Assembly (NCBI GenBank): GCA_030077755.1
Contig: JAQJZZ010000010.1
Coordinates: 2,852,001-2,916,000, forward strand
DNA from: Filosporella fistucella
Lineage: Eukaryota > Ascomycota > Leotiomycetes > Helotiales
Length of the DNA stretch: 64,000 nt
Direction: 5' to 3'
Shown here: piece by piece, positions 35,083 to 47,739 of the stretch
How the letters are laid out: each line of letters opens with the position of its first letter
Numbering within the stretch: the stretch's first letter is position 1
The notes under the pieces: model-generated
Told to the model about the DNA's origin: nothing
Database searches by the model: none
Seen by the model: only the letters and a program-made list of their open reading frames with translations
Position numbers and translations under genes: made by a program

Positions 35083-36228
35083 ACAACCGCATAAGGCTGG
35101 ATAATTATGGGAGCATTAATAGTTTGGCGTCAAAGGTGTTGGTGCATTGGGTTCTGCACATTCATACGCTCGTTGGAAATCGGGTTTTTGCATTGTATAT
35201 ACCACTGATGATTGGAATAGAGCTGTCGCATTTTGTTGCTAATGATCTATTCGGAGTCTGCCTTGTGCCTTCCATGGTCTCCTTCAGTTTTGATTCCGGC
35301 TGCGTTGTCTGCGAATGCCTTCCCCGCTCGTCTGACGACCACATCATTCGGTCAATTCCATTGCACAGCATCCAGGGCAATATATTTTTGAAGCATATTC
35401 GGGTTGAATTTCGTCCGAGGAGGATCTTGTCTGTTGGCAGCCGCACCAGAACATCTTACTTAGAAGGATTCCATCGGCCAATTTGATATTGAACCTTACG
35501 ATCTGGATTCCGCGGAGATGAGTTTGGATTTGAATGGTTGTTTGCGATACAACGCAACGGAGGTTGCTCCAAGTCTCAGGTAGCCCATTCGGCTTCTCGC
35601 AGCCTCAAGTTTCACAAGGTATCTAGAACGTGATTCCATCAGACTTGGAAGGCGTGACGATGCTTCAGCTATGACAAAGAAAATGTGCATGACATGTTTG
35701 GAGCCTGTTGTTTTGGCACTGGAAAGATGGAGGCGTTGGTTTATGGAATGCAACAGGAGTCTGCGTGTGATTTTCTGTTGCCCTTCGGAGCAGTCTCCAA
35801 AATTTATTATCCTTTAAAGAAACTGCATTCTTTTTCTGCGATGATTTTCGTAATATGGCGGCAATGTTACCTCATTACAGTAGAAGAGGCGACAAGCTAA
35901 CAAATTGATCATGCTTTTGTGCCAGTTTTATTGTCTGTTCAACTCAGCTCACCTTTTCTCAAGCCAATGGGCATCATACATTTGGTCCTCACATGTATAT
36001 GTGCGTAACCGTTCACCACTCAAGCATATACGACACGAGGAGTCCAATGTCTTTCAGCTCACTTGGACATATAATGGATTCAACCCGTCGAGAATGGCTC
36101 TTTACTAAAGTATAAAGGAGCCACAATTTGCCTGCTAAGTCTTTCACAATCAGCCTTTCTGACTTCCCATCAATATCACAATATTTCAACTCAATACTCT
36201 GAACACTTTTTTGATCTGAAATTTCAAA
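35083..36228. other. Intergenic, no gene seen
   Basis: About 1.15 kb. A longer plus-strand ORF (35079-35486) overlaps the stop of the coiled-coil gene and has no homology I recognise; probably 3' UTR. A TATA-like region near 36110 may belong to the next gene. Confidence 0.4.
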
Positions 36229-37017
36229 ATGCTTCATTCTCTCTTCACTCTCATTACCCTGGCCACAGCAGCCGTCTCTGCTCCCACCTTCGAACAACGT
36301 GACACTCCCAACCCATCTGAAGTCTACATCCGTAACATCACCTACGGCGGCTCAGGTTGTCCTCAAAACTCAGTCGGCCAATTCCTTTCTGAATCTCGAG
36401 ACACGTATTACACCTCTTCCTTTTCTCCCCCTCCCGCATCAGAACTTACTAACAAGAAAGCTTCACCCTGATCTTTGACTCCTTCCAAGCACAGATTGGT
36501 CCTGGCACCGTTCCTTCCGACAACAGAAAATTCTGCCAGATCAATATCGATCTGCATTATCCGCAGGGCTTCCAGTATTCCGTGCTGAAGACTACATTCC
36601 GTGGATATGCGGATCTGGACGCAGGTGTGAACGCAAGACAAACTGCTTTGTATTATTTCTCAGGTCGTATGTCTCGTCTCTCTTTCTTCCTTTTGCCAGC
36701 CTTTCCCCTCTTTCTCCCGTTACCCTCTGCTTAAACACTGAACTTTAAATATCAATCAACTAACCACCCCAGCAAACACAAACCAAGTTACAACCTCGAC
36801 CTCCTTCCGCGGCCCCGTCGAACTCAACTACAAGATCGAAAATGATGTTGCATTCACAAGCACAGTATGGAGTCCTTGTGGTGCAAATTGGCCGCTCAAT
36901 CTGGGTACTCAGGTTGCGCTCACGAGTACTAATCCGAAGGCCAGTGGCTTGATCACGGATGATACGATCGATGGGAATATTCAGTATATTACTGGTATTC
37001 AGTGGAGGAGATGTTAA
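36229..37017 (+). CDS. Secreted DUF4360-type protein
   Basis: Exons 36229-36404, 36461-36666 and 36773-37017 give 208 residues. A signal peptide (1-18, LHSLFTLITLATAAVSA) precedes a mature part. Key blocks are VYIRNITYGGSGCPQNSVGQF, FTLIFDSFQAQIGPGT, RKFCQINIDLHYPQGFQY and the C-terminal ITGIQWRRC. These match DUF4360, a family of small secreted fungal beta-sandwich proteins with no assigned activity. Intron 1 has a TTACTAAC branch; the acceptor at 36460 restores the conserved FTLIF block. Intron 2 donor is either GTATGT (chosen, 36667) or GTCGTA three bases earlier, changing one residue. Function is probably extracellular or wall-associated. Confidence 0.87.
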
Positions 37018-37323
37018 ATGATTTGTTGGCTGGATGCTGGTTTGGAAGGAGTAAGAGGGGTAAGAGGGGTGAGATAGGAATTGAGAGGGGAAAGAGGACA
37101 TTCATTTGGATTTGAAATGGGGGTTGATCATTTTGTCTTGTGCTTTAGGACTTGAAGGGAATTGAAAGTGTGCACACTTTATTGTATCGTCCATCTGGTG
37201 ATTACTACGATCTACTGTCTAATTTGATACTCAAGCCCACCTTAGCACCTTAACTATACTCGATTATCCTAGTAACTTCTCCGACCTACCCGCCCTGCAA
37301 TTTGAGCATTTAGGCACCACCAC
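37018..37323. other. Convergent spacer
   Basis: 306 bp between the 3' ends of the DUF4360 and WSC genes; no further feature seen. Confidence 0.5.
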
Positions 37324-39196
37324 TCAAACAACATTATAAATGCTCAAAGTAGAATCACCGCCACAAAACTCAGCCGCATTCCCATCACAAGGAGATCTAC
37401 ACGCAGTATCTACCGTAAGCGTCGTAGGTAAAATCTTACTGCACCCGACCCAATTCGCTAAACCACCTCAGTCAACTAATTCTCAATCCTTTACGAGAAG
37501 GACAGAACTTACATGCAGTAACAATTAGATATTTATACCCAGCTGAAAGCTTGGCTCGACAGAAAGCGTTAGCCAATTCAATGGAGCCGTAGCCTGGCTG
37601 GTACCATGATAAATAATCACCGCTGAGTTCGCTGCCGGACCAGCTGTAGCAGCCTAGATAGGTGCCATAGGAGGGGCTTGCGGTACAGGTCGGTGATATG
37701 GAGGAGATTGTGCTGGTTGCTCGAGTTAACGTGGAGAGTAGCGTTGGATTTGTAGATGATGGAATAGGAGTTACCACGGATGAGGATGCTGATACCGAGG
37801 TAGATCGTGGGGATGACGAGAGACTGCTGAGGAGAGTGCTAAACTGAGATCCGCTAGTTGGCGATGAAGAAACAGAACTAAGAGAGAGGGCAGAGCTGAG
37901 GACGGACGATTTTGTTGTCAAGAATGTAGCAGATCCTGATATCATGCTTGAAGAAGGTCTAGGCAGCGATTGAATGGAGCTGGATAGTGTTATGAAGCCT
38001 GATGCAGATGTCGAAAGACCGAAAGAGGATGTAGCAGTAATAGACGACATGGATGGCAATAGGGACTTGGAGGTAGAGGTGGGTGTGGTGGACCTCAAGC
38101 TCACTACTGGCACCTGCTTAGCATAGATCAGAATCGTATTTATATTACCACACATCTCGAACTGGTTCCCGGTGCAAGGTAAAATGCAATTCGACAGAGG
38201 GTAAGGAGTCATTGCGCTGATTAAAGGAGCTGTAGCACCTGCAGAGTCCGTGTCAGTCTTGTCTGATCACAATATTTGGAGTGTGGCTATATGTGACAGA
38301 TATCGATAGACATGAAGGGATAACATACTGCAAGCACAAGTTGTTCCATCGGAAACCCCAAACCAGTTGTACCCGGCCCCGAAACAGTATGCCATGCAAT
38401 CCTCGACGCGCAAGTCCATAGGGTCGACGAGAGTGATTCCGGGGATAATGTCCAGTAACGGCACAGGGAAATTGATATAACATCCCACGGTGGTTACTTT
38501 AGATGTGGCTGCTCGTATAGCCAGATTCTCCGTCCTTTTTTCTCTTCGAGGTGCCTTGGTGGGCTTTGTAGTCGTAATTGTAGAAGTAGATGAGACCCTC
38601 TTGCTTGATGACAACGACTTGGACGTGATAGCGCTTTTGGCACTGGATGATAAAGCCTTCTGAGCAATAGCGGACGACTTCGCAGACGCTGTGGAGGATC
38701 TGATGGTGGAGGTTGAAAGTTTCTTACTCGTCGACGATAATTTCGTAGTGACTACCGAACTCTTGCTAGTGCTTGAGAGCTTCACAGACGAGGATCCTGC
38801 TTTAGAAACGGATTTCAGAGCCGTAGACGTAGACTGGTGTTTGATTTTTATTTTATAAAAGTTCACGAAACCAGGTCCTCCACATGTCTCGAATCGATTA
38901 CCTGCACAATGAGAGGTACAGGATTCCGAAGTGTGTCCCAGAGGAGCTTTGCCAGTACAGTAACAATTGATACCATCTGATACTCCGAAGTAGGGGAACG
39001 AGCTGCATGCTGCCATGCATTCTTCGACCCTCAGGCTGGAAAATTTGGGAATGAGCGTCAGAGCATTTGCATTGGATGCATATGAGTAGCATCCGAGTGA
39101 AGTTGCTTGAGGAGTGGCTTTGGCGGTGCTTCCTTGAGCGAGATTGAAGAGAAGAGCGGTGATCGCAATGACTTGGAAAGACGAAAAGGAAATCAT
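37324..39196 (-). CDS. Secreted protein with three WSC domains and Ser/Thr-rich linkers
   Basis: Exons 39196-38329, 38238-37513 and 37457-37324 give 575 residues. After a signal peptide (about 1-22) come WSC1 (about 32-118, LGCYSYASN ... GVSDGINCYC ... CAGNRFETCGG), a Ser/Thr/Lys linker, WSC2 (about 235-330, VGCYINFPV ... FGVSDGTTCAC ... CTGNQFEMCGN), a second Ser/Thr linker, and WSC3 (about 485-575, LGCYSWSGS ... CRSPCDGNAAEFCGG). WSC2 and WSC3 are each completed only across an intron. WSC modules bind wall polysaccharide and act in stress sensors and in secreted adhesins or enzymes. There is no membrane helix or GPI signal at the C-terminus, so this is a secreted or wall-trapped protein, not a Wsc-type sensor. 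Linkers should be heavily O-mannosylated. Confidence 0.9.
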
Positions 39197-41126
39197 AGTG
39201 ATTGTATGAAAAGAATTCTTTAGAAGTGGGTATGAAGTGACGAGGAACAAAGGAATGAAAAAGAGTCAAGGCGGGAAGGAATCCTTTATAGCCCAGATAG
39301 AACGAGAGAGCTTGACAACGGTGTATGGAGGGACTGCATCTCTAGAGCAGAGTAAGCATACATAGTCTACGAGACTGTTTCAATTGGAAAAGAGATACCA
39401 ATTGCAGGAAACTCTGTTTTGGATCGCTTCGTGATTCTCCTGTCGTTTTGGCAATCGTCCGATTTTCCCAAAGAAGATACACTCCCTATCCTCCACTTAT
39501 AGGCACACTGTCCAAAATTTACCTTTCAGGTCGCCATATTTCTCGCATTTCCGACTATTTAGCCACGATATGATTTTGATCGAGATTCAGGAGCCCCAGT
39601 CTCAGACACGTCTACCAATACAAGGAAAATTAACTAATACGCGCTGTACCAAATACTTATAAGTCTTTCTACAGAATCATCGCTTGAATCTCAGGCGTTC
39701 ATATGGAGATCAACAGGATGTATCTAATGTAAACTTTAACGACTAGAACTCAAAAATCGTCTATTTAGTCAATTGAAACCAAAAGTTGAACACGAAGGAG
39801 TTCTTTCCCAGTTTGAAGAACGAAGCTGTGGAAAATATTGCCCTCCCCCACTCCCCCACCCCCCCCCCCCCCCCCCCCCCCCCCCTTTGCACCCTATACA
39901 CTTGAATATACACATGGCATCAAGGGGGGAGACCAAGCCCTAACTGACTTCAGCTAAACTCCAACTCCAATGCTTCTTGTTGCAGTATCACTTGGCTACA
40001 TTGTGCAAATTGAAAAGTGGACGACATTCTTTGTGGCAAGTGCTACTAGCGATGTTATTCGACGATGGCTTTGGACCGTCCATGCCATGGCATCGAGGCT
40101 GTGAGCACGTGGAAATTAGATCAGATCCGGTGATCTGATATCCGATATATATTGGGGAGGTAGTTGTGGAGAATGCTCAGACATTGTGCTGAAACATCTG
40201 TATGATTTGAAAATGATTGAACTAGAAGAGTAGAGCATATATGGGATATACTAGCAAGGAGAAATTTGTGAATAGTAGAAGACGTTGGATTAAGCATCTC
40301 ATGATACACTATATCTCCATGTATATTTTGATAGTATAGCGATGTAGGATATGCGCCTCGTTTCTTAGCGATAAGATGAAGGATTTGAAGACATATGTTA
40401 TGGTCGTACCTTCCTGGTACGGCACCGGTATCAGCCGGGTACCTTATGTAGTTTAGTTAGAGACAGAGAATACATCATGCTTTTTGCCTTCTTCATACTG
40501 GTTTCGCCACAACATACATGTCCGCCTAGATATTGTAGCGAGGGTAACCATGCACAACCGGTAAAGTGCTTCATATTCTAAGCCTATATCTGTGAGTATA
40601 ACATTATGCGAGGGGAAAAAACACTATCTTGAATGATACATATAACAGATCATGGTTGAGATCCGTACTTCAAATTCACATGCAACATGGCCACCTTACC
40701 ATCCACATTCAAACCTAGTGTCATCCTATAGAAGGCGAAGAACGAATATCTGAATACGGAAAATAAATCTACATTACATCTTCAAGCCAATCAGGTCATT
40801 GGAATGAGTTTTGATATCCTAGATACCGTGGAGCTGGACAGGTAAAAGCAGACTGTGGCTTTATGTCTTAAACAGTTCAGCCAGCCCTAGACATAGAGTG
40901 AGACCCTACTAAAATCTGATTTTGATGCCCTGTGGGAGGGATTGGACGGATTTTACGACGGATTGCTTGGAAATCTTCCTTTGTGAGGGATTGATAATGC
41001 GTGGTGAAATGGAAATGGATAGAGACACTTGTATCATGATTGTACACTGCACTTCCATTGGTCTGTATCGAACGTAAAAATTTGTAGACAACCACCAGTT
41101 TCCTGAAGTCCATTGGCAACATTAAT
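39197..41126. other. Long intergenic region with C27 tract
   Basis: About 1.9 kb with no convincing gene. It has a run of 27 C at 39859-39885 in a C-rich context (CCCTCCCCCACTCCCCCA), so the minus strand could form G-quadruplex structure. Otherwise AT-rich; small ORFs at 40121-40309 and 40877-41215 (-) were not accepted. Confidence 0.5.
39859..39885. repeat. Homopolymer C27
   Basis: Twenty-seven consecutive C residues, directly visible, inside a longer C-rich patch (39839-39885). Confidence 0.95.
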
Positions 41127-42819
41127 CTACCAACAAGAATCCCAAATCTTCTCCATTTTCGACATTTCCGCTCTCTCCTTCCCTGGATTCTCATCCCAGT
41201 GTCTACATTCTGCATCTACCTCCGCCTTTCCAGAAACCAGATCCGCTTCTGCAGGATCCACAGCCTTTGTCCTCTTCAACACTTTCCAAAGCGTATACAT
41301 GAATGCCGAGAACGCGACGCCAAAATAAGAAGTGACGAATCCTTGCGTGTCGAAGGGTTTGAAAGTGTTCCATCCAGAGAAAAATATAACTACTATCCCG
41401 GTGCCGATAGCCCAGTAGGCGAAATATGGCATAAATGGTGCTTTCCATGGGAGAGTATCTCTGGATATACCCTGGGCTTTTAAGGCGCGGTACCAGCCGA
41501 TGAAGGTTACTAGGTAGCCTGTGTAGCTCAATACGAAACCGATTGTGGCGAGGTTGACGAACCAGCCGAAGACTACGACTGAGGATGAGCTTGCTACCAT
41601 GAAGGATAGACAGGAGATGAGAGCTGGGATGGCGACGGTGTAGAGCGGGATTCCTTGCTTGGTGCATTTCTTGAGGATCTGGGGTGCTTGTCCGTCGAGT
41701 GCCAGAGAGTACAGAGTTCGAGATGCGGCGTAGAGATATGCGTTTCCACAGGACCATGCAGACAACAGGATGAGAAAGTTGATCAAAGATGGAAGTCCCT
41801 CGATTCCAAGATTCTGAATCCCGATCACCCAAGGAGAAGCAGCTGCTCCGCTGGAACCTTCAGCCAAAGCACCGAGTAATCGCTCATCACGACTAGAGCA
41901 GAGGATTCCGACAGCGAAGACACCGACGATATAGAAACCTGCGATTCGGTAGAATGCACGCTTTGCTACTCGGGGAATCTGACGACGTGGGTTTTGGATC
42001 TCGCCAGCTGCGAGGGCGAGGAGATCGGGGCCGGCGACGGAGAATGCGGCGTAGAGAACGACTCTCCACCAGCCGAGGAAGTTTCCAAGGGAGCCGCTCG
42101 TCCAGTATGGCCGGATATAGTCGCCGTTTTTCCAGTATCTGAAGCCATAGGCGTCTTTCTTTGGGTTGCCGCCGACCATAGTGATGAAGGTCAACAGAAT
42201 TAGACCAACGATGAGAAGAATTTTGGTGGACTATATATGTCAGTAAATGACATTCAAAGAAGTGGGGTCAACTTACAGCCATGACGAATTCTGATTCCCC
42301 ATACCATCGGACCGCAAATATGTTCAGGGCGATCATAACCACAAGAGCCAGTGCCACCCAAGCGGCAGGATTGGTATCTGAATCCCAGTATGAAATAACA
42401 GTAGCGACAGCGGAAAGCTCAGCACAGAGTAACATGGTAGCCGTGTAGAAATAAGTCCATCCCAACGCAAATCCGAATGCCTCGTCGACATATCTCTTTG
42501 CAAATTCGAAAATAGATCCTCGGATAGGCAGGTAAGTGGCCATTTCTCCAACGGCAAGATTGCATGGCCAGATGAACGAGATACAGTAGACCAAGTAACC
42601 AAGAACCAAAGAGAGAGGGCCAGATGTGCGTAGTACACCACCGATACCAACGAAGAGACCGGTTCCAATGGATCCACCAAGAGCCATCAGTTGAACATGA
42701 CGACCAGAAAGACCACGCTTTGTTTGACCAAAGACTGGGTCGACGATGATTTCCTCACTGCTGATATCCGTAACGGACGCCCCCGATGGGACCTTAACTG
42801 CTGACTTTTCCTCATCCAT
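41127..42819 (-). CDS. Amino-acid permease (APC superfamily, YAT/AAT type)
   Basis: Exons 42819-42277 and 42230-41127 give 548 residues; the 46 bp intron joins FVMA to STKILLIVG. The hydrophilic N-tail leads to the consensus GLSGRHVQLMALGGSIGTGLFVG at TM1, and 12 membrane helices follow. WSCGNAYLYAASRTLYSLA and the NPRRQIPRVAKRAFYRI loop are typical of fungal plasma-membrane amino-acid permeases. These import amino acids with protons and are regulated by nitrogen catabolite control and ubiquitination of the N- and C-tails. Which amino acids are carried cannot be told. The GTG at 42837 in frame was not used. Confidence 0.92.
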
Positions 42820-44286
42820 GGTGTGTATGTTCGTCACAAAACGACGGAAGGGAATCTAGTATACTTATACATGATCCTGGCCGGTATACCCCTTTCCACC
42901 GAAACCAAATTGAGCACCGGGTAGCAAATGATAAGCAAAAAGTCATAACAAATAGTAACATTGAGCATGCATATCGGACAATCTCCAGACGCTTGGATGC
43001 AGCTTTGAGAATTACTCGTAAGAACTGAGGTGACTTTTCGAAGCTTATCAAAGTTTACTGGCTCTTGATGAAGGGAGTGGAACCCGATGGGGAATTTGGA
43101 AGCGATGGAAAATCTTGGCAGTCAATCTCGGATGATAAGCTAGAGATTTATCGCCCGAACGACTGCCGCCCGCCAATAGTAAGACTGTAAGAAAAGTAAG
43201 GACAGAAGGATGTGAGAAATTGACATGTTGAAAGCGGGCTTCCTTGCGCGTTGAAGCGGGATCCCGCTGGTGGCGTGCATGAGACTGACAATGGAATCAT
43301 CTTTGGCTTCTAGATGCATTGCTTGAAACTTTCGAGGTCAAAATTCTTCAAAGGTTAAGACTCAGGAGAAGGCATATTGTCTATATTGCTACATTTTGGC
43401 TCAAGTGAGCATATTTGTACTGTTTGTCTGAAGTTCCAGTGAAGCTGTGAATTTGAAGAAAAGAAGATTTCCAACTTCTTCCACCTACCCCAGATTCGGC
43501 TCGGGTTTTGAAGGCGTATGTTCACGTGATATAATGACTCATGACCGGAAACATCGCATTCATCATCAAAGTCTTCATATATGCATGCGGGAGATGTGGC
43601 AGGGCAGTGATTCCTCAGTATCTTGTTTTCTTTTTCATATAATCTTCGGTGATAGATGTTCTATATCACGTGACTGACCGTCCTGTCTACCTAGGTATCC
43701 CTCAGTTCTCCCAGGTTACTGGGGTATATTCTCCTCTGCTTACCGACCTAATGAGCATGCTACTATTCGTCTCTGACATTTGCTATAGCTCTACAAGTGT
43801 GGCTCAACAACTGTGTAAACAAGGTCATCAGCTCCAAGCAGTGATATGACGCACTTCTCTGGTATGCACCTCTCATGTTTGCCTGCCACAATAGCTCTCA
43901 CCGACTTGCCATCCCTCGCCGCCTTGGACGCCTCACTTTAACAAACATGCACAGCCTCCCCAATACAGACTCTCAACCTCTCAGGTGTACTTGAAAGTCT
44001 CAAGTTCTTCAATTATGTAGCCTCTCCTGCACCCTTTAAGCGCAGCCTCATCACATGGGATTCGCCACCCTACCACAAACTGCTGCCTTCCTTGAACTTC
44101 AGTCGTCATGTATCTGCCACGCATCGCAAGTGCGCCCAGCCTAGGTGTTTGTGTTTCCTTGCCACTGGTGGACACGCGGCTGAGACGCATGCAGTGAATA
44201 AATCAATATGAATATAAAGACAAACAATCCCTCTTTTCCTTCGCAAATCTTACAACTCTACAGATTCACGTGACAGCATATTGAAA
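42820..44286. other. Divergent intergenic region, two TCACGTGA sites
   Basis: About 1.47 kb between divergent permease and dynamin genes. TCACGTGA octamers are at 43522-43529 and 43666-43673, and a third (44266-44273) lies 13 bases before the dynamin ATG. No gene recognised. Confidence 0.45.
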
Positions 44287-47068
44287 ATGGGTTCACAGTA
44301 AGTATTACGGTATGTAAATACGTCTACGTGCTAATTTGCGCAGTTTTCAACAGCAAGTTTCAGTCGGTGCTGCTATTGAGGGTCAAGACTTCGCCCAAGA
44401 GCAGCAAGGCCTTTTAGATCTTATTGACAAGCTGCAATTTGCGCAACTTGACAATGTCAAACTCCCTCAAATTGTCGTCGTGGGAGACCAGTCTGCTGGC
44501 AAAAGCTCTGTGCTAGAAGCAATTTCCCAGACGCCCTTCCCCAGGGAGGCTGGAGCGTGTACTCGTTTTGCGACCGAAATCCGATTACGAAGAGCGAAGA
44601 AAGAAAAATTCTCAGTTCATATTATTCCCGACAAAAGCAGGCCTTTTGCTGAACAGGAACGACTTTCAAAGTTCGGAGGAATGGTCGATGAGTCGACACC
44701 ATTTGATATTCTCATGACTCGGGCGGTGGAACAGATTGCTCCCAAGAAGATCCCTGGACGATTCGCCACCAAGGATATACTCGTGGTCGAAAAGCTTGGC
44801 CCGAATATGCCATTGCTGACTTTGGTTGATCTTCCAGGATTGGTTCAAAATCCTAACAACGATCAGTCTAAAGATGATATTAAAGCTATCAATGACTTGA
44901 CTGATCATTATATGAAAAGTTCTCGGACCATTATCTTGGCTGTGGTTGGAGGTAATGGAGACTATGTTCAAGCTCCGGTGCTCATAAAGGCTCGCGAATT
45001 CGATCCAACTGGTGGGAGAACAATCGGTGTGCTCACGAAGCCTGATTTGACCGAATCAATTGGACTCGAAGACAAGTTCATTGCATTGGTTAACAATCAG
45101 GACAAGCACAATGACTTCAAGCTGGGTTGGTATGTTTTACTGAATCCAGGACCCCGTGAACCCGGACAACCATGGCCTACAGCCGAAGAGAGAAAACAAC
45201 ATGAAGATGCTTTTTTCAAGAGAGGAAAGTGGGCATCTTTATCACCATCGATGTGCGGTGTTGCTGCATTGAAGCAGAAACTCAGCTTGCAGCTTCAACG
45301 CCACATTGGAAAGCATCTAAAAACTTTGCGACGGGAGATCAACAAAGCACTCGAAGATTGCGAATCTGAATTGAAATCACTAGGGACTGGAAAGGATACT
45401 GTTGAAGAGATGAGAGAGGAGTTGGTTCAGCTCTGTTCTGACTCCAAGGATCTCGTTAATCCTGCCGTTGATGGTACATACAAGAACCCCGCAGGACGGT
45501 CATTCTTTCCTCGGGGTGTCAATCAAGAATCGACTCCGGCGCAGAATCTTCGAGCACGCGCCGTGGAAGAAAACAAGCGCTTCGCGAGCAGAGTAAGAAC
45601 TCTCGGCCACAAGCTGAACTTCGCTACTGGCCTGGACACCATAAATCCAGTACGGAGAGGTGGTTTGACGAAGGAGGAGTTTGCAAGAAAAGAAGTCGAA
45701 CGCTTGATTCAGCAACACACTGGTACAGAATTTCCAAGTGATCACAATCCTCGTCTGGTCTACCGACTGTTTCAGAGCTACTCGGAGAATTGGTCGCGAC
45801 TGGCACAAGAACATAAGGATAATTTAGGCATCATCTGTAATGAATTTCTTGCAGAGGTCATCGATGATGTATGGCCACAGCGGATGCGAGAGCCTCTCCG
45901 AAATGTGTTCCTCGACCCTCAAATCCGAGAAATGCTTGACCGAGCGCAGAAGGAAGTTGACAAGTTGGCAAAGGATCAAGATTTCGAAGTTCAGCCATAC
46001 GATCCAGAGTATGAGACTCGTCTTGCACAGTGGCGAGCAACAGCTACTGTGGAGAGACCTCATACCGTGGCCGAAGAAGTACTGGAGAAGATGCTGATTC
46101 ACTACGAGGTATGTTTCTCAGAAGGAAACCGATTGATCAAACACTAATATGATACAGCTTTCCGCCAAAATCTTCATCACTAATGTCATCACTCAGGTTG
46201 TGGAGCGCCACTTACTTCAGGGCTTATATGAAGTTTTCGGCTCTGTGAAGGTCTGGAGAATGAAAAATGAGCATGTGGAAGCAATTGCTGCTGAGAACAA
46301 GGCAACGAGAGACAAGAGATTGGTCTTGAAGGGAAGAAAGAAGGCAATAGAGGAAGCACGTGACATTTGTGCAAGTCTAGCAATGAGGAAGGAGTTGAGA
46401 GCTGTAAGTATATCAATTGATTCGCCTCTTGCAATAACTGACAAAAATATTAGTATGGCGATGATGAATTAGATGAGAGCGACGATGGATCCGGCGATGA
46501 AGCCGAGAGCTGGAATACTCCCAAGAAATCAAGAGGAAGCGTGCGTGAGTCGACTAGAGCACAAGTACAAACCAACGATGCTTCTTATCGAAAGCCACCA
46601 CCAATGACGAATGGCAAATCAGCTCGAGCTCATAGTCCTTCCCCATCAGTAGCATCCACCAAGATCGAGGAGTCAACATCCCGTCCGTACTCTGAGAACA
46701 CAGCCAGGAACGAACCTCCCCGAACACCAGGTGGATGGAACGAGCAGACTCCATCGGAGTACTACAAACCAAACGTAGCACCACAATACGTTCCTCCTCC
46801 ACCACCACCACGACCAGAGAAGCGCCCCACAGAAGACTTCACCGTCACACCTCCTGATTCCGGCACGCGTCGCTCGTTTCCAGAACAGGCTTATGGTGTA
46901 GACACTACAAGACGATATGATGGCACGTATCCTAAGGTCGAAGCACGAGAGAACGGAGTCCATTTCCAGCAGAGCCCAGCAACGCAACGCACGAATTATG
47001 AGGATAGTTATGCGCAGGATCAGTCGAAGCAGCGTTCTAGGAGGGGTATTTTTGGGTCAAAAGGATAG
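44287..47068 (+). CDS. Dynamin-like GTPase with GED and Pro-rich tail
   Basis: Exons 44287-44297 (11 nt), 44344-46108, 46158-46403 and 46454-47068 give 878 residues. GTPase motifs are G1 GDQSAGKSS (51-59), the following Thr-containing switch (GACTRFATEIRL), G3 DLPG and G4 TKPD. The middle/stalk region follows, then a GED-like helix pair around QVVERHLLQGLYEVFGSVKVW. The last 200 residues are acidic, then proline-rich with a run of six prolines. Large fungal dynamin-like proteins of this Mx-type shape remodel membranes; a specific organelle cannot be assigned. The tiny first exon encodes only MGS plus part of a codon, joined by an intron with a GTGCTAAT branch. Confidence 0.92.
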
Positions 47069-47739
47069 AGGGTGGTTGAAATGTGTGCTATTTAGCGACT
47101 TTTGGGCGATGCATTTTCTCCGCGATTATACCATGGGTTTAAATTGTTAGATTAGCTGTGCAATAGAGACGTTGCTCGTGAAATTTAGTATGGCTTTTGC
47201 ACTGTTACATTGTCCCTCATTTCCCGTGGAGCTGGTACCATCTGTGAGACATTGCCATCCCCACAAGTCCTTCTGTTGGGATTCTCTTGCAGCACAGGGT
47301 AACACAATACTTGATTTAGAATTTGATAACTTAACAATGAAATGAACATCTCCACTCGTCTAACACTACGATTTCTACTCATGAGACAAATCAAATGGAT
47401 CACATGATGCCTACCAGCCCATCTATGCAGTGCTTCATAACCTTTGAATCTAGCCAGACCTAGAGACGATCTTTCCCACACTCCTTAAGCTGTGCCTCTC
47501 CACATTGAGGCTTTCGGTCTACGAACACCAATACCAACCCATGAATCGCAAACTCACCCCACAAATCTGACATCACGTGAAATGGTGACCTGACTAAGGG
47601 ATCCGATCCCAGGCTGCAACACCTCGCGTCGCGAATAATTAATTCGCCATCCATCCACCATCTAGCTGCCTCAACCTCAATGTCTCTCACTACCCACTCA
47701 TAAGCTATCTTGGCATCTCCTTCTCATCCTCTCACGAGA
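47069..47739. other. Intergenic, promoter of ABCC transporter
   Basis: About 670 bp without a recognised gene. A TCACGTGA octamer lies at 47573-47580, about 160 bp before the transporter ATG. Confidence 0.4.

Noticed and set aside
35079..35486. 135-codon ORF after the coiled-coil gene
   Set aside because: Overlaps the stop of the real gene and lacks any recognisable pattern; most likely 3' UTR.
43981..44190. Minus-strand ORF between permease and dynamin
   Set aside because: No recognisable pattern and overlaps the dynamin promoter.
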